NCBI GenBank assembly: GCA_025738555.1
Contig: JAOVFP010000004.1
Location: forward strand, 1,488,001-1,552,000
DNA length: 64,000 nt
Origin: Cyathus striatus
Lineage: Eukaryota > Basidiomycota > Agaricomycetes > Agaricales > Nidulariaceae
Direction: 5' to 3'
Below are positions 54,638 to 64,000 of the stretch, piece by piece (within the stretch, counting starts at the first letter, position 1; each line of letters starts with the position of its first letter). Both the position numbers and the translations under genes were made by a program. The notes under the pieces are model-generated. The model did not search any database and was not told the DNA's origin. It saw only the letters and a program-made list of their open reading frames with translations.

Positions 54638-56751
54638 ATGACGTTGTCAATTTACCACCTTGCAGTTGCTATCGCATGCTTCGGATTGATATGGTCTCGA
54701 GGACGCAGAATCAAAGCTCCTTATCCACCCGGTCCACCTGCGGATCCCATTATAGGTCATCTACGTGTCTTACCCACCAGCAATCAGGAAGTTGTGTTTC
54801 GTGAAATGTCAAAGACATACGGTATGTATGTCTAGCATTTTCCATCTGTAAACTGATTCAATCTGCTTTAGGTGACATGTTATACTTTCATATTCCGGGG
54901 AGATCATACTTGGTTTTGAACTCGTTAAAGACCGCAACCGAACTCCTAGACCAACGAAGCGGGATATATAGCGACCGGATGAGGCTTGTGATATATGAGA
55001 TGTAAGAGCTTCTTCTTATCAAATTTAATGCATAATAACTTGTTCAGAATGGGGTGGGATGCAGCAACTGTCACGATGATGCCTTATGGAAAACGTTTCC
55101 AAAAACATAGACGTCTTCTGCAAGAATGTCTTAACGAGAAGCAATGCGTATCATATCAGCCCCTACAAACTCGATGCGCACACCGCTTGCTAGCGCGTCT
55201 TATTGACAATCCAGACAGTTGGATGAAACATCTTGAAAGGTAGTATTCTCTGTATCATTGTAAGCCTATTAGCATTTACTTATCAATGTGCAGGTTTTCA
55301 GCAGACGTCATTATTAAGATAGCCTATGGAATGGATATGGCTGATAACGATCCATATATCAATATTGCTGAAAATGTGCTAAACACTCTAACTTCTTGTG
55401 GGCCTGTAGGAGGCACGCCTGTTGACTTCTTACCATTTCGTACGATCTATTCCTTACCCTAAACATAAGAATAGAACTAACGATTGTGTGATAGTGAGAT
55501 ACTTTCCGTCTTGGTTCCCCGGAACATACTACGCATTCAAAGCACGAAGGCTCCGCCCTGCTATCCGAAAAATGCATGACTATCCCTTCGAATTGGTTCA
55601 ACGACAAATGGTCTTTCCAGTTATCATCCCTTTTGAATTATTGGAAGCTTACAATTGTCACAGAAGGAGGAAATGCACAGAAATCTTACCTCTCACACCA
55701 TCTCGACCAACTTCATGGGAAATCTCTTGACGAAGAGCATATTGAAGATTTACAAGGAACCTCGGCGGTAATGTTCACTGCGGGTGCAGAGACGGTATGA
55801 TACCGAAATTATTGAGTTTGGTCACTGAAGCTTCTAAATGCAATTTAGACGGCATCTACTCTTTCGTTCTTTATTCTCGCTATGGTTTTGTTTCCCGAAG
55901 TGCAAAAGAAAGCACAACAGGAAATCGATAAAGTGGTTGGTAAGGATAGGCTCCCAGAGTTAAATGATAGGGCTTCCCTACCATTCATTAATGCTCTCAT
56001 GCACGAAGTGTTCAGGTGCATTTTATTCTTACTCTGTTTTCCGATTGGATTTTGTAAATTAATGTACGACATAGATGGTATGCGGTGGTTCCAATTGGTG
56101 ATTGCCACAGTACACATTCATGATATATATCACTGATGCTGAACCCTAGGGTTACCACATCGTGCCATGGAAGACGATATCTACAACGGAATGTTTATAC
56201 CGAAGGGAACCATAGTATTTGCGAATATTTTGTAAGTTCTAAAGCACATACTGAATATCATAAAATGAATCTCATTGTTTCGCTTTAGTTCAATCTTACG
56301 AGAAGAAAGGGTATACACCGACCCGGAAGCTTTTAACCCCAACCGATACCTCCCTAAGCCGTATGGAAATGCAGAACCGTATCCCACAAGTCAGTTCGGG
56401 TTCGGGCGCAGGTAAGTGATATATCGTAACCGTACAATTATACATAAATATTAGCTGATACTTACATAGAGTATGCCCCGGACGACATTTGGCAGATGCA
56501 TCTTTATTCATTGTTATAGCCTCCATTTTGGCAACGTTGGATATTGATCGAGTGAACGATGAGAATGGAAAGGAAATTGTACCCGAGGTGGAGTTGGTGA
56601 CTGGTGTAACATGGTATGTACTATATGAAAGTTTAAGTTTGGTATTGAAATCGTTTTTAGTCACCCGAAACCGTTCCCGTGTATGATTAAACCGCGGGAT
56701 CGGGCGGCAGAGAGGATGATTCGACAGGCACAGTTATGGGATGAGAATTAG
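54638..56751 (+). CDS. Cytochrome P450, array gene 4 (one-base frameshift suspected)
   Basis: Same 12-exon plan. Start 'MTLSIYHLAVAIACFGLIW', I-helix 'TAGAETTAS' (Glu where its sisters have Asp), ExxR 'EVFRW', haem loop 'FGFGRRVCPG', end 'MIRQAQLWDEN' and TAG at 56749-56751. At the exon 5/6 joint the donor after 'LVQRQM' (55610) and the only acceptor (ACAG, 55663) leave exon 6 one base out of phase. The sister genes read KEGTAQ from the acceptor, whereas here the matching 'GGNAQKSYLSHHLDQLHG' needs an extra base. So this copy is either newly dead or carries a sequence error. Every other exon is clean, which favours recent loss. Confidence 0.8.
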
Positions 56752-58000
56752 TGGTTAAATAAAGTCTGTTTCGAGTGGGAATTAACATGTTGGATATGTG
56801 TAACTTGTATATATTTGCGTTCAAAACTTCCAAGATACTCCGTGCTACTTCAGCGCCATCAGACTCCCCTGATGAATATCTTACTGCGCAAAAACCTAAA
56901 TATTCCACTAGCGTATGCTTCATGTTTCTGCATAAGCTTTCTCGTCATTGTCGTTTATTCACGAGTACGTTTTGTGTCTACTAGTTTCTGTGTGTATGAG
57001 ACGCGCAGAGGTGGAGAGACGGTGACACCAGTGTTTAACAGCTTATAATAGGTACATGTGTTTGATTGTCGAGAAAATTTTGCATTTTTATAAAAGTCGC
57101 CTATTCGAATCACTTTTCAGAAAGAAAATAATCCATGACGATGAGCCTTGAGGCTGCTTGTGAGCTCTACTTCTACTCTTTAAGCTGTACTTCGAATTTG
57201 TAATATCCAGAACCTGAAACACGCTCAGTGCCGAGAGCGGGGAGGTGTAATGATTTTAAATTACAATATACATGTTTATACAAGGCACCGAGAGTTATAG
57301 CGTGTTTATTTAACTTTATTGTAAATCGCTCGTTGGAAGAGCATTGAACAAAAATTGAAAGCGTTTGACTGAGGCGAGGAGGCTCGCGTCTAACTCTAAG
57401 CGCGTACTCACGTGGACCACGGGGATACCTATCGGCGATAAGGTAAAGTAATCCGATTCGTCCACCTCTTCAACTCCTTCGATGTCCATCCTCCTCCATC
57501 CTACACCCCACTCCCCCAGCCCTCCCCAGCCATTACCCTCTCCACACCTCTCGACCCTTCCCCGGGAAGGCATAAAACCCGATACCCGGAACTCTTGGAA
57601 TCAATGCGGAGAGACCTGTGACAGCTCTGAAGGTCATGAGAACGCGGGGTCCATAATGATGGAGCAAATAAGGCGAGAGATAGGACTATCAACCGTAAGA
57701 GAAACCCTTCTATCTTATCGACATTAATAGATCACTTAAATTTACGCAGGGTCCAAGAAGCTGAAGTCAAATCTATTCATGGAGAACAAAAAGCAAAGCG
57801 TTCAATTGGTTTCCAAAGGTGCGGGGTACATTTACGATACAAAAGACTTCTCCTAACGCGGTGTCCAGGATTGTTAATTAAAATTTGATTTCTAATCCTT
57901 TTGTGCCGAGTTGAAGAGTGTATCATGGGATGTTAGGGGAAGGGAGAAGACGGGATAGGTGGAAGCATGTGATGGTTGTGCCCATTAAGGTTCGTTCATT
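56752..58000. other. Spacer between the P450 array and the FAD monooxygenase
   Basis: Contains short frames (57316-57573, 57482-57727) without support. A motif near 57610-57650 resembles the one at 51390. The FAD monooxygenase promoter lies at the right end ('tttataatctgc' at about 57999). Confidence 0.5.
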
Positions 58001-58109
58001 TATAATCTGCGATTTCAATTCCAACTCGCTCTCATCTATCTGCGAACTCCCCCAGCTCGCAGAAATCCTTCTCATTACTACCTACGCCCAATCTCACACA
58101 AGAAACACA

Positions 58110-60547
58110 ATGGGTCTACAAATCCCCCCACACCCTCTCCCAACACTCCCCTCCTTAGGAATAACATCCCTCCCAACCTCCATCTCATCCTCCGCACCCC
58201 AAATCGCCCAGAAATGGCTCGACGACCTATCCATAGCTCTCTCTTCCCAAAGTCCCAACTTATCAACCCTCCTAATCGACGACTCATTCTGGCGCGACAT
58301 GTTATCCCTAACATGGGACTTCAGAACCTTCAACTCCCTTCAACACATCACAACCTTCCTAGGCGACCGCATCCCCCAAACGCACCCGCGCAACTTCCGC
58401 TTACGTCCCGATTTGCTAGGTCTTCAACAGCCCTACGACGACGTAGCATGGGTGCATCTGATGTTCGATTTTGACACGGACGCGGGGGACTGTTTCGGTA
58501 TTGCGCGCTTGGTGCCTGTTCCTGGACAGGGTGAAGGCGGGTTGGATTGGAAAGCGCATGTGGTGTATACGAATTTGGAGGGGCTGAAGGGGTTCCCGGA
58601 GAAGACTGGTGCTTTGAGGAATAGTGCGTTTAATCATGGGTTGTGGGAAACCGGGAGGAAGAGGGAGAGCGAGTTTAGGGATTCTAGTCGTAAGTTCTTT
58701 TTCCTTGGGTTGTGTTCGTACTTTTCCTTCGACGCGTTGTTTTATACGGATCGTTCTTTTATCCTGCTTCTTTATCTTCTTTCTCCTTCGCGTTAATGAA
58801 CCATGCTAACTCCCTACCACAGCAAAAGTCCTCGTCGTCGGCGGAGGCCAATCCGGGCTTGAACTCGCCGCAAGGCTCAAAGCCCTCGAAGTGCCCACCC
58901 TCATCGTAGAGCGCAACGAACGCATAGGAGATAACTGGCGAAAGCGATACGAAGCTCTATGTCTACACGATCCCGTTTGTGAGTCTCCACTTCCCCCCTT
59001 ACCACCCTTTCCCAACCACTTAACGCGCATGACCATTAACAGGGTACGACCACATGCCATACCTCCCCTTTCCACCAACATGGCCCGTATACACCCCCGC
59101 ACTCAAACTAGCAGACTGGCTCGAATCCTACGCTCACCATTTAGAATTGAACGTATGGACTTCGGCCACCATCTCCTCTGTTACGCAGAATAGTGAGGGC
59201 AAGTGGGATGTGAAGGTCGTTATGAAGGATGGGGAGAAGAGGGAGTTTGTGGTTAATCATGTTGTGTTTGCTACTGGGTTGGGGAGTGGTGTTCCGAATA
59301 CGCCAAAGTATCCTGGGATGGTGCGTTTTTTAATTAAAGTAGAAGGGGGGAAGCTGACGGGTTTCTTTGTGTGTAGGACGAGTTTAAAGGGCAGGTTTTG
59401 CATTCTATGGAACATAAGCGCGCGCTGGATCATGAAGGGAAGAAGGTCCTTGTTGTGGGTGCTTGTACCTCAGGTTCGTTCGTTTTCTTTTTCTTTTTTT
59501 TTGACGTGGCTGATGTACATGAATAGCGCATGATATCGCGGTGGATTATTACAATCATGGGATTGATGTTACAATGTTTCAACGTAGCTCGACGTACATT
59601 ATGACTTGTAAGAATGGGTGGAAGGTGTTGTTTGAAGGTATGTTCCCTCGACCTTCTGCTCGAGACTTTATCTGTCTCTTTTATAAAAAAACAATGCTAA
59701 TGCAATCGGCAGGCATATACTCTGAAAACGCACCCCCAGTCGATATCGCTGACAGGCTCAACGCCTCGTACCCGCACTTTATGTCTGTGGGGCTGAACCA
59801 GCGTAGGGTGAAGACTATTGGTGATATGGACAAGTGCGTGTTTCTATTTATGTTTCTATTGGTTCAAGCTGTGCTAAACAGATTTTAGGGACATCCTCGA
59901 CGGACTGCATAAAGTTGGCTTCCGTACTAATATGGGTATCGACGGGACTGGGTTCGGGTTATTGGCGTGGAGTAAAGCTGGAGGATATTATCTAGGTTCG
60001 TTTTCTGTCTTTCTCATTTGGGTGTATGAGTCTGAAATGGATTGGTAGATACGGGCGCAAGCAAGCTCATTGCTGATGGTAAAATCAAGCTGAAGAACGA
60101 TGCAAAAATCGAGTCGTTTACTTCTACGGGAATCAAATTCGATAATGGGTCAACTATGGATGTAGACGTTGTGATCTTCGCTACTGGGTACTACATTTTC
60201 CTCTCTTTACTTTCTCTCAACATACTTACCTGTCACGTCTAAGACTCGGGGACCCCGTAGAACACGTCCGCCGCCTCTGCGGATCCAACATCGCAGATCA
60301 ATGCGGGCCCGTCTGGGGTCTCGACAAAGAAGGCGAGTTGAATGGTGTGTGGAGGGATTTGGGAGTGAAGGGGCTGTGGTACATGATGGGTAATCTGGCG
60401 TTGTGTCGGTTCCATTCTAAACATGTTGCTTTGCGTGAGTTTTTTTTCGCTATGTTTTTTTGGGTATGAGGTTGATGTGATGGGGGTTTTGCAGAGATTA
60501 AAGCGATTGAAGAGGGTGTGCTTAAGGAGCGGTATGTTTCTAAGTAG
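58110..60547 (+). CDS. FAD-dependent (YUCCA/FMO-type) monooxygenase, intact, 610 aa
   Basis: Exons 58110-58689, 58823-58978, 59043-59320, 59377-59473, 59527-59637, 59713-59833, 59889-59995, 60049-60187, 60244-60434 and 60495-60547 sum to 611 codons. The N-terminal 190 residues form an SnoaL/NTF2-like region ('DDSFWRDMLSLTWDFRTF'). The FAD-binding Rossmann motif 'VLVVGGGQSGLELAARLK' follows, then 'RNERIGDNWRKRYEALCLHD' (FMO-type), a second Rossmann motif 'VLVVGACTSAHDIAVDYYN' for NADPH, and the ATG motif 'DVVIFATG'. This architecture is common in ascomycete and basidiomycete flavin monooxygenases that oxidise small molecules at N, S or C atoms. The start 'MGLQIPPHPLPTLP' is chosen over upstream frames because it lies about 110 bp after a TATA-like box. 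Substrate unknown; the neighbouring P450s suggest secondary or xenobiotic metabolism. Confidence 0.92.
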
Positions 60548-60788
60548 ATTCAAGTTTATGGGTTAGGATGTGGATGGGAATATGGACATTGTATTTTATG
60601 GCCCCATGCAAGGCTATTGAAACTGAGTCCTGTTGATTGAACGGCCTCGTAGGCTCGTACGCGTATATTCAGATTAGAGGATTACATTCATTTTTCGATG
60701 CAATCTCTCTTCTCATGTTAATGTGCATGTATATCGGGTAAACTTGAACCTCTGTGAGGTAGAAGTCTTAGATACAGAGATTATTTCG

Positions 60789-61225
60789 ATTGAGGAGGGT
60801 GTGCTTAAGGAGTGGTATGTTTGTAAGTGGATTGTTTGGGCTCGGGGGATGCGAATGGGAAATTGGGATACTGTATTAATCAAATCAATTCGTCACCCCT
60901 CTGAGTGCGTGACACACCGAACCATCAAATCAGTTCGTCACTTTGGTAGATCCTGCGTGACGCACCAAAATTTTTTGTCACTTTCACTACTTGGGCTGGC
61001 AAAAGAATTTTTTTTTAGGTTAATTTAGGTCCAAATAGCAAGTTTGACCACTGCAAAAAAAAAATTTGAACCTGCAGTTTTGCGTGACCATTTGAAACCT
61101 TCGTCATTTTTGAACGTGACGCGTGACAAGCACCGAATTTCGTCTCGTCAAAAGGGTGCGTGACGCGTGACAGACGAATTGATTTGATCGTTACAGTATT
61201 ATGAACAATGTATTTTATGGCCCGA
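60789..61225. repeat. Duplicated tail of the FAD monooxygenase gene, split by a MITE
   Basis: 'attgaggagggtgtgcttaa' at 60789 repeats the last exon (60506 onward), and 'acaatgtattttatggcccg' at about 61205 repeats its 3' flank at 60588. Without the 326-bp MITE in the middle, the copy is about 110 bp long. It is a local direct duplication about 280 bp downstream of the gene's end. Confidence 0.75.
60871..61196. mobile_element. Tc1/mariner-like MITE (326 bp), TA target duplication
   Basis: Inverted ends CTGTATTAATCAAATCAATT on the left and CTGTAACGATCAAATCAATT when read from the right. TA dinucleotides flank it (60869-60870 and 61197-61198). The interior repeats 'gtgacgcgtgac' and 'cgtcac' motifs, and it has no coding capacity. 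It sits inside the duplicated FAD monooxygenase tail. Confidence 0.8.
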
Positions 61226-61554
61226 GGATTTCCGGTGTCGTTGCTATATCCTTCAATCACGCGACTGCACATTGACTGCACAGCTCTCTAAGTAATAGAT
61301 TCCTTGAATCAACTTTGAATCTCACAAGAATTTCATATGATGAGTAAACGTTTCATTTACTTACGTACTTATGATAAAACCATTAAAACTGATGACAATG
61401 CATGGGATTTGATGGGAACCGAAAGCGCGCGGGAAAATTGTGAGTGACTGTATTATATATATTTGCTGTCAGTGCCGAGCCTCGTGGCAGGGGTTCCTTA
61501 CCTTTCTTTATTGCGGCGCACCACCACTATCGATAAACACAATCATCGTAACAC
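61226..61554. other. Promoter region of the BTB gene, nothing else recognised
   Basis: Non-coding. An AT-rich 'tattatatatatttgctg' at about 61451 may serve as the core promoter of the following gene. Confidence 0.45.
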
Positions 61555-62451
61555 ATGTCCTCCTCCGAATCTCAGTCTACTAAGCAATCGGATAAATGTG
61601 AGTACCTATTTCTCAAAGCATTCCGACATCAATTCACATTCTATAATGAGTATGCAGTCAATAAGTCCGATGCGGACGTGATTTTCCGGTCGAGCGACGG
61701 CGTTTTATTTGCGTTGCACAAGAAAAACCTTGCGATTTATACTGGTGGATTTCCTGCGACTGATACTACTGAGGCCGATGAAACCATCATACCGCTTGAT
61801 GAGAGATCCGAGATACTCGAGCTCTTGTTCCAGTTCGTGTACCCTCCCGATTTCCCGAGTCTCGCAGGTGTACCTTCCGAAGTTTTCATTCAACTCGCAC
61901 ACGCCGCTGAGAAGTATATGGTGTATATCGCTATGCCAGCTTGTCGGGCGCGTATGCTATTTGTTATGCAACATTGCGCTGCACTGTATACCAGAAAGAA
62001 CCGCAAGGGAGAAGATTTGAAAGCAATCGTCAAATATGCCTTAGATCACTACTACATGGAAATCATCGATGAGCTAACGCCATTCCTAGTGGTATTGCCA
62101 CTGAAAATGACTATCCATCTCTTTCCTATCCAGTTACAAACGGATTGGGTATAGTATATCGTCGTTCACTCCTGACTTATTTTTCTTACACTATTTCAGG
62201 CGTTACACAGGGACCAGTGGATGGTTGCATATCAGGAAGCATGTTCTATGCTTTTACTACATGAAAGGGAATGTGGTACGCCAGTGTGTCGTAGCCGGAC
62301 GTATAATCTGGAGATGGGTGACATGTTCGCGATCGAAGAATTTGTTACGGAGTGCCATAAACTAGCATCCTGGAAAGAGGAAGTGAAATTTAGCATTCAA
62401 GATATTCAGAAGTTTAGTTCAGTCTGCAGCCAGATAGTACCGAAAATTTAG
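61555..62451 (+). CDS. BTB/POZ-domain protein (281 aa)
   Basis: Two exons, 61555-62148 and 62200-62451, with a 51-bp GT-AG intron (GTATAG to TTTCAG). The BTB fold starts with 'NKSDADVIFRSSDGVLFALH' (strand-turn-strand), then 'KKNLAIYTGGFPATD', 'ETIIPLDERSEILELLFQFV' and 'YPPDFPSLAGVPSEVFIQLA', typical of mushroom BTB proteins. The helical C-terminal half, 'EKYMVYIAMPACRARM' and 'WMVAYQEACSMLLLHERECG', is also characteristic of the basidiomycete family. No Kelch or MATH partner domain is present. BTB domains mediate dimerisation and often link substrates to Cullin-3 ligases, but this group's partners are unknown. The gene family is greatly expanded in Agaricomycetes. Confidence 0.9.
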
Positions 62452-63343
62452 TGATGGCTCTTACTGCGTAAAGATGATAATATCTTTGTAGCTAGTGATT
62501 CCACTGGTCAGTCAGCTATCGTATCGCTGACCTTCAAATATAATAAATTTTAGAGATTTAGCACTGGCAAGTACCATAAATGTCGGGCAACAGCCTGACC
62601 GGCTAAGTCTCTCAAGAGCCTCCGAAAAATGTAACTTTCATAGTAATTGAAACTATAATCTATTAGTACCTGTAATAGCCATATGTTTCCATAGTGATAT
62701 ATGTATATTTTATCCAAAACATGAAAGCACTGCCAAATGTCAATGTCATGTCGGACTGTTGAATGGTTGCGTTCAGGACGATTCAATGGCAGACGTATTG
62801 ACCCATCCAATGATCAACTGTTCTGTTGATATCTGTTGATAAAGAAATAAGGCCGACAAGCGGCATTGCCCACTACCTCAGGGGGATAGAGTGATCTTGT
62901 GTGGGGGGAGTCGGTGGAGGAATATATAATATATTACATGCAGTAGTACTTGTACATAATACTATGAAGATTGATAAGTTGGATACATAGTCGTAAAACG
63001 GCGGAAAGAGAGCAAAAAATACATTTTTATCTTCTTTTGTAGACATCCGACAACGGAGTCGGTACAAAGGGAGAATAAGTGGATAATGAAAGATCACGCT
63101 GCCAAGCGATGAAGGACTAGAGACGTACATTTGACTAAGCCGAAACCAATCCATTATCAGTAAATCATTACAACATTTGTAGGGAATGAAGTGGACAACG
63201 AAGAACACCTGTACAACTACAAATGATGTACACACAAATAAATTATCCCGGCACAATCTTCACAGCGCGAGATGAACAACATTGAATAAAAAAGAGGACG
63301 TCAACGCGATGATAGGCATAATCAAACCACCCCCGACAGGTCG
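62452..63343. other. Spacer, nothing recognised
   Basis: AT-rich. Includes 86- and 127-codon reverse frames without recognisable motifs. Confidence 0.45.
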
Positions 63344-63993
63344 CTACTCCAAGTAGCTACAACACGTAGCAGACTCCTGAACAGGGTGGTATGTCCAGAG
63401 GAAGAAGTTGCCAGTGGGCGAGAACTTCAAGGCTGTATCGACATGTTCTACAACACTGTGGTGTAGCCTGTAGATCGGGCTCGTCAATCCCACAATACTA
63501 AACTGTGCGTAGTGGAAGGTGACGGTGAGTGTGGGAGGAGACGGGGGCGACTGGCGGACACTGAGATACTTGTCATTGTCTTGATGCAGGGGAGGAAGGA
63601 AGAGGGGGCTGGATGGTGAATTGTTGACACCGTTATTGTCAACGGAACAGATGTTGTCATCATCGAAAATAATGGAAGAAGGAAGGAGGAGGCAGGAAGA
63701 TGTAATGTCGTTGTCGTCGCCGTGAGGAAGAGAGCAGGGAGGGAGGAGGAAGAGAGTGGACGATGTGAAGATAATAGTGTGCTTGCTGGCGGATGAGATG
63801 TCGTCATCATGACACAGGAGACGGGAAGAGGTGGTGTGGAAGACGCCGAAAATGCGAGGAGCAACATTTTCATAGTGACACAAAGGAGAAAGATGATGGT
63901 GGCAGTTAGAGGAAAGAGAGCACTGTGTTGTCGATATTGTAATTCGGAGTGAAGTGAGGCATTTTCATCTGATGCCAAAGCTGAAAGTAGCAA
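63344..63993 (-). CDS. Possible 3' end of a reverse gene running off the window
   Basis: The last 45 or so codons, 'VGLTSPIYRLHHSVVEHVD' and 'TALKFSPTGNFFLWTYHPV' ending at 63344, look like a genuine C-terminus, preceded by possible acceptors (CACAG and TTTAG, about 63495-63505). Upstream, from 63550 to 63950, the frame is rich in Ser, Pro and Asp repeats ('DDDNICSVDNN'-type) and is probably intronic or low-complexity sequence. No family recognised; the start is not in view. Confidence 0.35.
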
Positions 63994-64000
63994 GGTTTTC

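Noticed and set aside
63484..63993. 169-codon Ser/Thr-rich reverse frame at the right edge
   Set aside because: Low-complexity composition without motifs. The alternative frame ending at 63344 has a more convincing C-terminus, so I kept only that one with low confidence.

Overview
The window is nuclear DNA from a filamentous basidiomycete, most likely an Agaricomycete close to Agaricales. The evidence is genes split by many 45-80 bp GT-AG introns, a ligninolytic-type class II peroxidase, clustered CYP genes, a BTB/POZ gene of the mushroom type, a flavin monooxygenase, DUF6589 and RecQ-like helicase sequences, and hAT, Tc1/mariner-like and SINE insertions. There is no bacterial operon structure. 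Exon boundaries below were read by hand from splice sites and reading frames, so intact multi-exon models are strong but not transcript-verified.

Layout. 1-1.8 kb holds no gene I can support. From 1.8 to 22.5 kb lies a decayed tandem segmental duplication of a three-gene unit: a NAPE-PLD-like metallo-beta-lactamase (reverse), a CorA-like membrane protein (forward) and a GH16 endoglucanase (reverse). Unit A is split by a 9.1-kb DNA transposon (3189-12274) inserted in exon 1 of its lactamase gene. Each unit has lost different genes, so the complete set is spread over both: lactamase and GH16 are intact in unit B, while the CorA-like gene is better preserved in unit A. 22.5-30.9 kb is sparse: an uncharacterised reverse fragment, a damaged kinase-like gene, a small secreted protein and much empty sequence. 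30.9-33.3 kb is an intact P450. 33.6-34.7 kb is a 1.1-kb transposon remnant. 35-39.1 kb holds an SR-rich protein, a secreted DUF5648-type repeat protein and a decayed unknown gene. 40.7-56.8 kb is an array of four related P450 genes, two apparently intact, one clear pseudogene and one with a one-base frameshift. The array is interrupted by a class II peroxidase with a frameshift and by an hAT element. 58-60.5 kb is an intact FAD monooxygenase, followed by a duplicated tail carrying a MITE, then a BTB gene and a partial reverse ORF at the right edge.

Most notable point: two independent elements here carry the same pair of convergent genes, DUF6589 and a RecQ-like helicase. Both have long terminal inverted repeats (about 245 bp and about 185 bp) and target-site duplications (7-9 bp, and a perfect 9 bp). 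The second is an internal-deletion derivative that keeps only the start of both genes next to its TIRs. Together they argue that DUF6589 plus RecQ is the coding module of a DNA transposon family, not two unrelated repetitive genes. The larger copy is dead: it carries C-to-T type nonsense codons, a nested hAT MITE with a perfect 8-bp TSD, a tRNA-derived SINE and two LTR-like insertions.

The host genes point to a saprotroph's accessory region: extracellular oxidation (peroxidase), glucan hydrolysis (GH16), xenobiotic or secondary metabolism (P450s, FMO) and secreted small proteins.
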